Source: Adineta vaga (Eukaryota > Rotifera). Taken from it: 64,000 nucleotides of DNA. Shown one piece after another: positions 35,175 through 46,531 of the stretch; the first letter of the stretch is position 1, and every line of letters starts with the position of its first letter. The notes below the pieces were generated by a model that was not told where the DNA came from, did not search any database, and saw only the letters and a list, made by a program, of their open reading frames with translations. Position numbers and translations under genes: made by a program. The stretch lies in assembly GCA_021613535.1 (NCBI GenBank), contig CP075495.1, forward strand, positions 12,710,001 to 12,774,000. Reading direction: 5' to 3'.

Positions 35175-36959
35175 GATTTTTTCTTTTGAAGACAGGTCTG
35201 TTTTTCTCGTATGAAATATACTTGATCAATTTCATTATTTTATATATACTCCGAAAAACAAAAATAAGCACTCATAATCAATGAAACGGGGGTGTGTTCG
35301 TAATACTTGGGAGAAGAAACTTGAATAGTTTTCAAGTCGAATTAAATGGTTAACTAAGCACATCATTTATTTACCAGTATATTTTTCTTCGAGCATTTTC
35401 TATCCGACTTACCATATTGATCAATATTGGATTGCATTTTTCTTGTTTTGTACTATTAGTAGTCCTATTTTAGAGCGAACATGTGTGAACATTATTTTAT
35501 ATGATTATTTAAAGGATTATATGAAATATGATACACAGTGCTTAACAACAAGAACAAAATCAAAAGGAAATAGAACAAAGGTGAATTAAGTTGACTTTAC
35601 AAATGTAATGAATGAGACAATGAGTGTACATATGTTTCATCGCCATCGAACGAACGAACGAACGAATGCTATGCTTGTAACAAAAGTTACTTACTCGTAG
35701 ATCACTGATAATTTTGTGCTTGGTCGTATGTATTAACAAGTGTGAACTATTGAAAAGTATACTACCTCAGAGCAAGCAGTTGTTTGTTATAATCAAGAAA
35801 TAATAAGATCGTGATGTTGAGAAAGTTTTTTTTTGACAATGTAGTAGCAGAATAAAGCTGTGGTCTAGGAAGATATAGAGAATTTTAACTTTTTTTGCAG
35901 TGGTCAACAACGACTCAATTTCATGATCTTACTGACGCAGTGACTTCAGTATTAGCAAACGATAAATAATATATTACTACTGAAGAATGATTATTATGTT
36001 CGATCTGTTTCAATCATATTTGAAAAAATAAAACATCCCTATCTGTTCCTATTAGTTTTATTTTGATCGGGAAAAATACAATTATTGCGAACTCTTTGTT
36101 TTACTTAGAATTTTTATATGAAAATATGTCACGTTAATACTTCAGCAATATAACAAATTAAACGAATTATATTCGTTCCATAGGAAAATGTCGAATTGAA
36201 GTGTAGTCAAGGTCGATCCTGCCGGTCAGGAACAAGTAATCTGTTGATGCCTTTGAATTCAATATTTAACACTTTAAGATAGAATGTTTTTTCCGTTAAT
36301 CAGAAGTTTTATATATATTAGCAAATCTCTTGGATATTTCTTAGTGTAATTGAAGATGTGATGAGATACAATTTCACAGAATTTTCCAAATTTTATATTC
36401 ATTACAGGAACGATCGGATTTTACCATAGTGAAGTACAAAGGACCAAAATCGATATCGATTATCGATGGTAAGATAAAATAAATATATGCTTGGTACATT
36501 CCATTCCTTTCATCCATCCATCTACTGTTCTTCGTCTTTAATAGTGAAATTCTATTCGTTGAACTATCAATCAATCAAAAACTTTCTAAATATTCTCATC
36601 GATAAAAACGAATAAAATAGTTTCCTATTTTAAAATAAATAAAAACAATTTATTTTTTAAAATTAAATAAAAGTTTCATTATTTTTCTCCGACAACATTT
36701 ACCCACTACTGAATATAATACAACATTGAGTCATCATTATATAAAATCTGTTAATGTTTACTCGATAACTTCCATGCCCTATCGTATCATTCTAATCAGA
36801 AGTCCATCATCTGTCTTATCCATTTTATCTTGCGCCTATTTAATATATATAAGACATTAACTTCGATAATTTTTGTTCTATTACATAATTCGATAAGAAT
36901 CATTTTAAAATTCACATTTCAAAGTTCATATTATCTATTTTTAGATATACTAACAAATC
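35175..36959. other. Gene-free region between divergent genes
   Basis: About 1.8 kb between the start of the dehydratase (minus) and BCAP31 (plus). No supported ORF. It contains a short (CGAA)n run at about 35646-35666. An acceptor-like ctatttttag ends about 15 bases before the BCAP31 ATG. Confidence 0.5.
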
Positions 36960-38011
36960 ATGAGTTTTCAATGGACTTTTCTTGCGACATTTCTTTACTG
37001 CGAACTTATAGTCGTTATTATTCTACTTCTACCATTTATACCACCATCATGGTAAATATTCATTTTTTTGAGAAAGAAAAGATTTTCTTAATTGAATCGT
37101 TTCTTCTAGGTGGCAAGCATTTTTTAAGTCAAGATTAGCAAAAGCATTTCAAGCTGGAGCGAAATATTATTTTAATTTTATCATATGTATTTTTGCACTA
37201 TTATTCATGGGTAAATACGAACGAGTTAGATACATATCAACAAGAATCAAATCATATTTTGTTTTATTTATTTAGATTCAATTCGAGAATTACGAAAATA
37301 TTCCGGTGTTGAAGTAAAAGATTTAGCAACACCACAAGCTGAAGCACATGCACATATGAAACAATTTCGTTCGCAAAGAAATTTTTATATTGCCGGTTTT
37401 GCGCTTTTTCTTTGGTTGTAAGTAGAATAGAGATAGATTTTCTTTTCAATAGATAAACATTGTTTTTAGTGTTATCAAACGTTTAATTAATCTTTTATCG
37501 GCTGTTGCACGTGAAATGGCTGATTCAGCTGCTGCACGTAAACAAGCCGAAGGTGCTCATCGTCATTTAGAAAGTCTTCCAACCAATGATTCTGGCGTAA
37601 AAATTTCTAGTGTTTATACTTTCAAATTTTAAGAACTTGAATTCTATTTTTCAGAAAGTTGATCCTCGAGAAATTCCCCTTCCATCAGCTCCTCCATCAC
37701 GTTATATTGATCCAAAAGAACATGATGCTGAAATCACAAAAATGAAACAAGGTTTTTTTCCTAAAAAAAAACAGAATAATCATTGTAATAGAATTTTCTT
37801 TCTTTTCTCAGAAATACTCCAAGCACATGAAAATATCGAGACATTACGAGATCAATATGATAAATCAATTAAACAATATGATGAACTTAATGATGAACAT
37901 CACAAATTACAAGTAAACCAAATTTAATCTATAAACTATATAATTCCTTCTTTTCATTTATAGAATAAATTGGCTGTTTTATCAGAAACTGAAACTGACA
38001 AAGATAAATAA
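36960..38011 (+). CDS. BCAP31: B-cell receptor-associated protein 31-like ER membrane protein, 235 aa
   Basis: Seven exons: 36960-37051, 37110-37210, 37276-37417, 37470-37596, 37655-37751, 37812-37912, 37964-38011. The protein is an ER chaperone and sorting factor with three N-terminal membrane segments and a cytosolic coiled coil. Family blocks: MSFQWTFLATFLYCELIVVI at the start (human MSLQWTAVATFLYAE), WWQAFFKSRLA, DSIRELRKYS, HMKQFRSQRNFYIAGFALFL. The C-terminal ETLRDQYDKSIKQYDELNDE region matches the terminal coiled coil, while the middle is Pro-rich (LPSAPPSRYIDP) rather than a continuous coil. The C-terminus TDKDK has lysines at -1 and -3 but lacks a canonical KKxx retrieval signal. Length is close to human (246 aa). 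Confidence 0.9.
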
Positions 38012-38205
38012 TTAAACAAATATGCCTACACATTAACTAATTTTTCCTTCATGCTGTGTGTGTACTTATATAACTGAACATCTTAGTTTTTATTTAGCTT
38101 ATCGGTATAAAATTCGATCGCTTCACACTCTTTGTATTTGCTTCTCTTCTTTCTCTCATTTATCCGAGCAAGTTTTCTTTTGTCATCATACATTTAAATA
38201 AGCAA

Positions 38206-38211
38206 AATAAA
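38206..38211 (+). terminator. AATAAA polyadenylation signal, BCAP31
   Basis: A canonical hexamer about 195 bp after the BCAP31 stop and about 117 bp before the SLC25A20 start. Confidence 0.5.
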
Positions 38212-38327
38212 CGATTCGAAACATATACTAATTCAACTTTTATTCACATTTATACATATTTATTTATTGGAAAATCTTCTAGAAGAGTTTTGTAAAAAAA
38301 AGAAACTACAGAAAAGAAGTTCTAATC

Positions 38328-39798
38328 ATGTCTCAAACAACGACTGACGCAGCAGCTGCAGAAATAACAGCAAAAAATGTGAATCCAATCAAGGATTTCA
38401 TTGCCGGTGGTGTTGGTGGTGCTTGTCTTGTTATTACAGGTCATCCGTTAGACACGATTAAAGTAAGTGTAGAGAAAGTATTTTTTCGTCGATATGATTT
38501 AGTAATAAAACATAATAAATAGATCGAGTGGATCAAAATCTGACTGTCCACTTTTGAATATGAAAGATTTCATTGTAATATTAAGGTTCGATTACAAACA
38601 CAAGCAAAACCTCAACCTGGTCAAATGGCATTTTACACAGGAACTTTCGATTGTGCAAAAAAGATTGTCGCAAAAGAAGTATAGATGATTGTGAAGAAAG
38701 TACCAAAAACGAAACATTTCTCTCGTTTTAATAGGGTTTCACTGGTTTATATAAAGGCATGAGTGCACCGCTTATCGGTATGTTGATTATTGAACTATTT
38801 AAATGTTCTAAAAATTAAGATTTTCTTTTCAAATCAAAAGGTGTTACACCAATGTTTGCTGTCTGTTTTTTTGGATTTGGTATTGGAAAGAAATTACAAA
38901 CACCAGCAGGTAAACATGGTGAATATACGTATGTACTAATTATTTTCAAATGATATGACATATAGAAATGTATTCACTTTTAGTTTATCACAACTGTTTG
39001 CTGCTGGTATGTTATCTGGTGTTTTTACAACTGTGATAATGGCACCTGGTGAACGAATCAAATGTTTATTACAGGTAGGAATATAAGTTTGTTGCAATTT
39101 GCAACGAAGTTTTTATTTTAAAACATCGACATAGATTCAAGATGCAGGCCACGAGAAGAAATATAAGGGCCCGATGGATTGTGCCAAACAATTATATAAA
39201 GAAGGTGGTATTCGCAGTATTTATCGAGGAACAGCTTTAACCTTAATGAGAGGTACAGTTGATGTTATGAACAGTATAATTAGGATTTAGAATAATAATC
39301 TCTCTACACATAGATGTACCTGCATCTGGTGTTTACTTTGCTTCATATGAATATTTGAAGAATGCATTAAGATCTGAAGGACAATCGTATGTAGAAATAA
39401 CATTCATGGATACATATCAATACCTTTATTTTTTTTAATAATATTAGTGAATTAGGTGCATTGAAGACATTATTTGCCGGTGGTATGGCTGGTGTTTGTA
39501 ATTGGATTGTTGCTATTCCACCTGATGTACTTAAATCAAGATTTCAAACAGGTTTGTTTTGATGATTGAACGTGTCTAAATCAATGATTATGTCTAATGT
39601 ATATATTTAATAGCGCCTGCTGGCAAATATTCTGGTGTTGGCGATGTTTTACGTGAGTTAATACGTACAGAAGGAATTCGATCACTTTACAAAGGTATTG
39701 TACCTGTGATGTTACGAGCATTTCCAGCCAATGCTGCATGCTTTCTCGGTTATGAAGTGACAATAAGATTTCTCAATACTCTATGGCCAAATTGGTGA
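38328..39798 (+). CDS. SLC25A20: Mitochondrial carnitine/acylcarnitine carrier, 309 aa
   Basis: Nine exons: 38328-38462, 38586-38678, 38735-38777, 38841-38928, 38984-39074, 39135-39252, 39314-39386, 39448-39551, 39614-39798. It exchanges acylcarnitines for carnitine across the inner mitochondrial membrane, feeding beta-oxidation. All three carrier repeats are present with their signature motifs: [13 protein letters not shown] near 39-51, [11 protein letters not shown] at 140-150, [11 protein letters not shown] at 238-248. Family-specific stretches such as [36 protein letters not shown] and [15 protein letters not shown] match the animal carnitine carrier closely. Length fits the family (about 301 aa). 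It follows BCAP31 on the same strand with 316 bp between them. Confidence 0.96.
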
Positions 39799-40099
39799 AA
39801 ATAAGCAATTTTTTGATTTTCGTTTATTTTTATATCGCTAACAATTGGTTAAGATGAGTTGGTCTTTTTTTTTTAATGTACTAACTTTTTGTAGAATCAT
39901 TTTCATATTCTTCCAACCGATACTATAGATAAATCCGATATCGATTAATTAGCCTAATCTATTTCAAATAAAATTTCTTTTTTGAAGAAAGAAAGAACGG
40001 CAATAAACAATGTTTCTTTATTTCATTCTCATTATTATTAACAAAAAAACGTTTATCAAAAAAAAAAGAGACATTCATATATTGTTTTTTTTCATTCTT
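39799..40099. other. Convergent 3' flanks
   Basis: 3' ends of SLC25A20 (plus) and delta-tubulin (minus). AATAAA sequences near 39967 and 40002 fit the plus-strand transcript. No coding sequence is seen. Confidence 0.5.
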
Positions 40100-41714
40100 T
40101 TACAATTGATTATAAGATTTAATAACTTGTTCAATTTGTACAAAACCATTCAGAAATGCTTGCTCATCAATATCATATTTCATATAATGATGTAGATAAG
40201 CTTTTTGACCAAATAATTGCCAAGATTTATTTACTATTCTGTCAAGTGATGAGACAGGTGTTTGACAATTACTTATAAATGAAAGATATTTTTCATAATT
40301 CAGATAAGATTTATCACGATAACTCAATGACGTATAGTAATTTGCTGAAGAAAGAAAAGATGAATAGAAATTTGAATGATTAAAATATTGATTTAAATCA
40401 TTGCCAATATCTTCTTTATCATAGGAACGAGATAAAAAGAGATTTGCTAAAGATTTTGTTCGTGTTTGAAATGGTTTCAATGACCAATTTAATCCTTCAT
40501 CTAAATAAGAATTATTTATATACATTTGTGATAACGTTTTTACTAATGATGACCATTTATATGTACTAAAATCCATTGCTTGGTCACTTAATTGTGGAAC
40601 ACAACGAAGTGTTAATAATTTATAAAATGAATGTGGTAACAATTGTTCTAATAGATAATTAATTTCACAAATGGATTGATTTTTCTTTGCAATAGGTTGA
40701 AGAAAACTACATAAATGTCGAGTTAATATATTATTCATATCATGAATAGTTGTTGGACGATCAACACCTGAACATGAAACAAGTTTTTTTGCATATTGTT
40801 GAAGAATATCATTCTCAAAAACTAATAATGCATCAGTCGAATGATAAAGATGTGATAATGTTAATAAAGAATTGTAATTTTGTACTACAACTTCACCACT
40901 CGTGTACGGAACAACAATTGTTGTTAGAAGAAATGAACGTGGTAATTCATCACGAACACATTCAACGATATATGCACCGAGACCAGAACCTAAAGAGAAG
41001 ATTTTCTTCTTATAAAATTCGAAAATCATTTGTATTACCTGTTCCACCAGCAAGAGATAGAATTGGTAGAATAGTATCAACTCGATCAGCATGTTCCAGT
41101 TGCCATCGAAGTTTATTCAAGATACTTTCTTCTGCCAAGGAACCATTTCGATAACCACATGCCCAATTATTACCAGATCCGAGACGACCTTTTTCAAATT
41201 ATCGATAAACTATAAGAGTAGCATGAAAATTGAGACGATAGATAATTTAATGCATGCTTTCCTACGAAAAGTTGTTTTATAGATATTCAAACTCAATAAC
41301 TTTATTGAATCTCATGAAAACAAAATCTGACATTCAAGTGTATCAATAAACTAAAGATTACTTCTCCTATCTATGGGCAGGATTTTCTAGTTATTATCCA
41401 ATGCTAATAGTACCTTCAAAAACACATTTCTTTTCATACTGCCAATGTCGTTTTGCTTGAGCTTTTTCATCCATTAACTGTTCAATAACTTTAAGTTCCG
41501 TGTCGATAGCAAGTGCTCGTGCAATAAGTTTATTATCATATTGAATAAAAAATCGATCCAATGAATGACGAATATAATCATCAATAGAAGAACGATTATT
41601 AATTGTTAATTTTGTTGCATTGGAATGTGTCAGATTATCTTCAATTAATGTATCAAAAACACGTTGACCAACTTGATTTCCACATTGACCTAATTGTAAA
41701 ACAATACATGACAT
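40100..41714 (-). CDS. TUBD1: Delta-tubulin, 446 aa
   Basis: Three exons: 41414-41714, 41039-41188, 40100-40989. The first intron is 225 bp, unusually long here. Delta-tubulin is needed for triplet microtubules of centrioles and basal bodies. Evidence: N-terminal MSCIVLQLGQCGNQVG, CGYRNGSLAEESILNKLRWQ, the nucleotide-binding AGGTGSGLGAYIVE loop (147-160), then VVPYTSGEVVVQNYNSLLTL. Length matches the family (human 453 aa). The body diverges strongly from alpha- and beta-tubulin, as expected. The ATG lies directly on a 3' splice acceptor (tgttcattctag) and only 81 bp after the NOP16 stop codon on the same strand, an operon-like arrangement. Confidence 0.88.
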
Positions 41715-41795
41715 CTAGAATGAACAATAACAATAAACAAAATTATTGTTTTCATCTTGTTTTATTTATTTATTTATTTCTTCTTCTTCCTCTTC
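41715..41795 (-). promoter_or_regulatory. 81-bp intercistronic spacer with poly(A) signals and 3' splice site
   Basis: On the minus strand, after the NOP16 stop, come four overlapping AATAAA hexamers (complement of the TTTATT repeats near 41761-41779), then a T-rich tract ending in tgttcattctag at the delta-tubulin ATG. This is the layout of intercistronic regions in trans-spliced operons. Confidence 0.6.
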
Positions 41796-42486
41796 TCAAT
41801 TATCCATCTGAAAATTTGCTAAAAAATCTTTTCCGGCAGCTTTTTCAGCTAGATAACGTTCATAAACTTTAGGAATATTTTGGAATTTTTCGATTTTTCT
41901 TTCCAATTGTCGAGCTGTTAATTGATAATCATTATGATGATCACGTGCCATGGCTTCATAGTTTGTTCCATGTTTTTCAATCATATAGATACAAAACCTA
42001 GATTTATATAAAACATAAATTTTCAGTCGATTCTCTTCGAAATAAAACATACAATCGATCTGGATCGGATATTCTCAATGATTTCACACGTTCTGTATTG
42101 GCATCTTTTTCAAGTTCATCTCGAATATGAACTTTAGTTGGTCGACGTCTTTTCGTTGTTTTCGTTGGTTCTACCGTAGGTAATATTGGTTGATTATCGT
42201 CGTCATCATCCGAATATGCTTCTTTTCGTTTATTATGTTTTTTGAGAATCTCCGGATTAATTAGATCTTTCGCATTTGGTATTGGAAATGCTTTTTTGAT
42301 ATCATGAGCAAGTGCAAATTCATGATAATTTGTTGGTACCGATAATTTTGTTTCCCAATTGGAACGTATCAATGGACAATGACGTACACGTACCTCACGT
42401 TTACGTTTTTCTTTTACCCATAATCTTTTTCGATTAATGTCATGTAGATAAACTTTACCACGTTTTCGGCGACGAGTTTGAACCAT
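41796..42486 (-). CDS. NOP16: Nucleolar protein 16, 211 aa
   Basis: Two exons, 42053-42486 and 41796-41997, around a 55-bp intron. NOP16 is a nucleolar factor of 60S ribosomal subunit biogenesis. The N-terminus is highly basic (MVQTRRRKRGK, INRKRLWVKEKRKREVRVRH), followed by the IRSNWETKLSV block (human IRHAWDHAKSV). An acidic stretch (YSDDDDDN) and the C-terminal MIEKHGTNYEAMARDHHNDY block (human MVENHGEDYKAMARDEKNYY) follow. Length is slightly above human (178 aa) because of the acidic and basic insert. It is the first gene of a tight pair with delta-tubulin. Confidence 0.9.
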
Positions 42487-43416
42487 TTTTACTGATCTAT
42501 AATAGTAGAAAAAAAATTAGTCATAGGACAGATTCGATAACATTCACTCGAATTCGCGTGAACGTGAATGATCGTTTTATTCGGATCTGTTCTGTACCAT
42601 TATTTATATGTATGTATGTCTGTCTGTCCGTTTAGTTCTTTTCTGATTCGTTCGCATACGTATTAACAAAGTCAGTAGATGGCTCTGGCCAACGATAGAT
42701 AAGTTTGTTCACCTTCTGAAGAATGATTTCTACACAATTGGTGAATTATTTTTGTTTTTCTCAGAGTAATTGGTTCAATATAATGGAAAACAAAGGGAAT
42801 AATAGTATCCATTAAAGAATAAAGACAAACATACATCATTATATATATGTGATGCTATGCCTATAATTCGAGTTCGAATATACGAGTGATGATTTTGAAG
42901 TAGCTAACGATGTAATATTTGTAACCCATAGATATACTCGATGTTTAGCGTACAACAACTGTCTCCTTGAATCTATTTTCGCTATTATAGAATTAATATA
43001 TAAATTGACTGACTTATCGGCATTATCGTTTTTTTTGTATAGATAATGCAAAGTGAAACAAATCTATTCCTAAACAACAGCATACTTATTGATTATACGC
43101 AATGCACTAAAACGCAATTTTCCGAGAAAATAATAGATTGAAATTACTTGATAATTTCTATGATTTTTAAAATTGTACATTATACTTTTCTTTCCGTTGC
43201 AATACATCATATATTTAATTGTTGCATACATCATTGTCTACACTTTTATCAGCTGTACTATGTTATTTACGTCTTTGTGCATCGATTAAGCAGAACCGAA
43301 TTGGTTGTCGCCCATACAGTCCGATAGACATCAAAAGAAGAAAAAGATATATAAGAAAGTTGTTTTTCAGTATATGAATCTTATCATAAAATACAGAAAA
43401 ACAATCTAACTATCAC
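42487..43416. other. Divergent intergenic region
   Basis: Lies between the NOP16 start (minus) and the GM2-activator-like start (plus). No supported ORF. It should contain the promoter of the NOP16/delta-tubulin pair. Confidence 0.5.
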
Positions 43417-44013
43417 ATGATGTATACAATAATTTTGTTAGTCCTGATTCATCAAATCTATGGATCATCATATATTATAAAAATGAATGAAGTTGATGTA
43501 AATTGTCTTAAAGAACCAACAAAATTATCATCACTTCCAATTCAAGTTCTTGCATTTAATATTTGGAATAATCAATTATCCGTTCCTGGCACACTTGATC
43601 TTTCATTGTCAATAAATGTCACAAAAAAACTTAGCAATAATATACAATTTTCAACTAAAGTCGAAAGAAAAGTAGGACCTGCTTGGATTGATCTTCCATG
43701 TTTAGCTGGTATAGGTGCATGTGATAAACTATCATTCTGTGATCTTATTCAACAAGCATGTAAAACTAAGAGTTTTATTCGACAAAATAAACAAAATACA
43801 AAAGATCCATGTTCCTGTGATCTTGATATTGGCACATATACAATTGAACATGTTCCTATTAAGATTAAACGTAAGAAAAGTATTAAACTTATTAAACCTA
43901 TTACAACTGGACCATATCGATTTAAAATTAAACTCTTTGAACCAAAAACAAAAACAACTGTCGGCTGCGTTAATGCTTATCTTACATTATTCAAACCAAA
44001 CAAACTTACATGA
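43417..44013 (+). CDS. GM2A: GM2 activator/ML-domain-like secreted lipid-binding protein, 198 aa
   Basis: Intronless. A signal peptide (MYTIILLVLIHQIYG) precedes a domain with eight cysteines, the number in GM2 activator. The pattern also matches: VNC near the start; DLPCLAGIGACDKLSFCDLI (human [20 protein letters not shown]); DPCSCDLDIGTYTI (LPCHCPFKEGTYSL); TGPYRFKIKLF (TGNYRIESVL); and the last cysteine in VGCVNAYL. GM2 activator extracts glycosphingolipids in lysosomes for hexosaminidase. Invertebrate relatives are secreted lipid binders whose cargo is often unknown, so the precise role is inferred. Two ATGs start the frame back to back; the first is used. Confidence 0.82.
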   Translation: MMYTIILLVLIHQIYGSSYIIKMNEVDVNCLKEPTKLSSLPIQVLAFNIWNNQLSVPGTLDLSLSINVTKKLSNNIQFSTKVERKVGPAWIDLPCLAGIGACDKLSFCDLIQQACKTKSFIRQNKQNTKDPCSCDLDIGTYTIEHVPIKIKRKKSIKLIKPITTGPYRFKIKLFEPKTKTTVGCVNAYLTLFKPNKLT

Positions 44014-44317
44014 AAAATTTAAAGACAAAAACAAATTATATTTCATGTTTTTTTCTAAAACAGCTAATAATATTCTTCTTAAACATGTCTAATAAAATAA
44101 TTTAGTACACTAGTTTATCATTGTTCATATATTGATACTAAACAGACTTGTAATTTTCAAAACATCAAAAAGTATTATCGAGGACATGTACAGTTCGAAT
44201 TTTCATTATTATCATGGAAACATTTATTTCAAATTCGTTTTGATGAGATTATTTCAAATCAATTGATTTTATTCAGTTTACTTTCATGTGAATAGTTAAA
44301 ATGAATATAAAAAATAA
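44014..44317. other. Convergent 3' flanks
   Basis: 304 bp between the stops of the GM2A-like gene and the repeat-protein gene. No coding sequence; AATAAA near 44091. Confidence 0.5.
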
Positions 44318-45953
44318 TCAATATGCGGATCCTGAATACGGAAAGTTTTGTCGATGTGCTTGAGAAAGTAAATTAGAGATTGAAGTTGGAGCAGGAACAT
44401 TGCCAGGAGGTCGTGATGGAACACCATGCGGTGGAAAGGGAAATGTAGACTGTTGTTGAAAAGGTGCACGTGATGACATTCGATTCCATGCATTATTCAT
44501 AGGTGGCATCATTGGTGGTGATTGTGGAAGATTATGAGCTGCATAATCTGCTCTACTCCATACGTTTCCGACAGCTGGATTTGACTGATTAAAACTAGGT
44601 GGAAGATTGCGCGATGCAATGAAATTATTAACAGCTTCTCGGTTTGCCGGTGGCTGATTTATCCCTGGAGGCAGATTACGTAGAGCATAGAAATCGTTCA
44701 CGGCCTCACGATTTTGTTGGGGTTGATTGATACCAAACGGTATATGACGTGCAGCAAGAAAATTATTCGTAGCTTCTCGGTTCGATGGTGGCGGTGGCTG
44801 ATTGATGCCAGGTGGTAGATTACGTAAAGCATAGAAATCATTCACGGCTTCACGATTTTGTTGAGGTTGATTGATACCAGGTGGTAGATTACGTAAAGCG
44901 AGAAAATCATGAACTGCTTCTCGGTTTTGCATTGGTGGTGGACTGTGAACAATTCCACCAGTTGGCTGTCGCATTCTATTGAACATACTCGCAAGACGAT
45001 TCGAATTTGCATCATTCGAATTGGCTGCTCTATTCCAAGCATTGCTTACAGCATTTCTTTCCATCTGAGGAACTGGTGATGGTGAATTTCTCATTGCTTG
45101 CCAAACATTATTGACACTAGAACTATGTGGCGGTGATGGCGGTCGTCGTGGAGGAGATGGCGGTCTATTTTGTCCAGATTGCCAGTTCAGATTAGGTGCG
45201 GAAGATGATGGCGGTAAACGTTCTGAACTTGTTTTTACTTTATCCCATACTTTACCTAGTAAATTATGAATTGCTGGCGGAGCTTGTTGCGAATGACTAG
45301 GACCGGAATGATGACGAGGTCGATTATGATGATGTGATAATCGTCTATGAATGTTATCATCTTCTGAATCCGATACTTCTTGACAAATAAGTCGTCGTCG
45401 ACGACGATGTGGAGATGATTGAATTGTAACATCCATTGGTTGAGATACACCTTTTAACATAGCATGTAGAAATATACATCAATAATTTAATATAAAAATA
45501 TTCTATTACTTCTATAGTAATTATTCAAAGAATTAGACGATTGTAACGTCTTGACATCGATCCCAAACTGTTGTAGAACTGTTTCAATTGGTACATCTTC
45601 TGTTAATGCGCTCATAAATTCGTTTTTATACATTATAAATAAGAATAAAAGAACAGAAACAAACCTGGTACTTGATAGACAATTGCATTGTTACCGATAG
45701 TTGGACTTATTTGTGGAACACAGTTTAAAGTAAATGTTGGTGGTTGATAGATAACTGGATTACTAATCCCTGGTGTAATACTCTATGGAATATCAGTCTA
45801 TTTGTCATTAACCAAAAAATAGAGAAATGCAAACGTACATACCGCTAGTATAGCATCTATATCATTATTATAATATGGCGTTGCCTGTAATTGAGAACCT
45901 GAATAAGGAAATTCAAAAACTGGACCACTTGCTATCCCTGTCAGATAATTCAT
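44318..45953 (-). CDS. Proline/asparagine-rich tandem-repeat protein, 483 aa, unrecognised
   Basis: Four exons: 45843-45953, 45665-45782, 45510-45599, 44318-45450, in phase. The N-terminal part (1-106) is conserved-looking (PVFEFPYSGSQLQ, EDVPIETVLQQFGIDVKTLQ). Then come a basic HRRRRR patch, an acidic SDSEDD stretch and a Pro/Ser-rich region. Residues about 282-398 hold five tandem copies of a 22-25-residue unit, consensus NREAVNDFYALRNLPPGINQ. A second scattered motif, with Trp in an N-x-W-x(2,4)-R/K context (NNVWQAMR, SNAWNRAA, GNVWSRAD, NNAWNRMS), surrounds them. FPYSGS occurs at both ends (residues about 16-21 and at the very C-terminus). No known domain; probably disordered with repeated linear motifs. 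Confidence 0.7.
44576..44926 (-). repeat. Five in-frame tandem copies of a 66-75-bp coding repeat
   Basis: Encodes the NREAVNDFYALRNLPPGINQ-type units. Copies 2 and 4 are almost identical in protein but differ at several synonymous positions in DNA, so the repeat is not a fresh duplication. Confidence 0.85.
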
Positions 45954-46531
45954 GATGATACAAGTTACCCTTCACCTATCTGTTAAAAAAATTAACAAAT
46001 GATATTCGAATGTATGTATACTATAAGACCTTGTCTTCGTGTCTACTATAATTCGACCATGAATTGTGCAGCGTACAAGTAAGTTACCTTTTCGTTCTCA
46101 CAAGGTTATCTTTCAATAAGATAAATTGATGATAATCATATCTGTTCTAATCGATTAACTACTTCATAGCAACGAAGAAAAACTTCTACTTTCCACCAAT
46201 CATCAATTATCTGGTCGAAAGTATGATTAATAACTGTTCCATTGTTGAAGATTAAAGGAAACGATCAATTCATATGATTCATTATTTCAAAACTCGTTCC
46301 ACTTGAATAAATATTTGCAAAAGAAAAATGGCAATGAATCTTGTTCTTTAATTTATAACAAGAAGAAAAAAAGAATAACGTAGAACACAAAATAAAGAGA
46401 ATAGGAACAAAATTAAGAATGTAAATTAATTATAAAATCAGAAGAGAGGAATAAAAAAGAAAGAACTGTTTTTGTGTTATATTTTGATTTTTTTTTCTTA
46501 TGTACATACATCACTATGTAAAATAATAAAA
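45954..46531. other. Intergenic region downstream of SCYL2
   Basis: 578 bp between the SCYL2 stop and the start of the repeat-protein gene on the same strand. No supported ORF. An acceptor-like tttttttaacag on the minus strand ends about 25-30 bp before the downstream ATG. Confidence 0.45.

Noticed and set aside
35175-36959. Short frames in the spacer, including a minus-strand one at 36374-36574
   Set aside because: No domain, no splice partner and no gene-like codon pattern.
40750-41282. Plus-strand open frames over delta-tubulin
   Set aside because: Antisense shadows of the conserved delta-tubulin exons.
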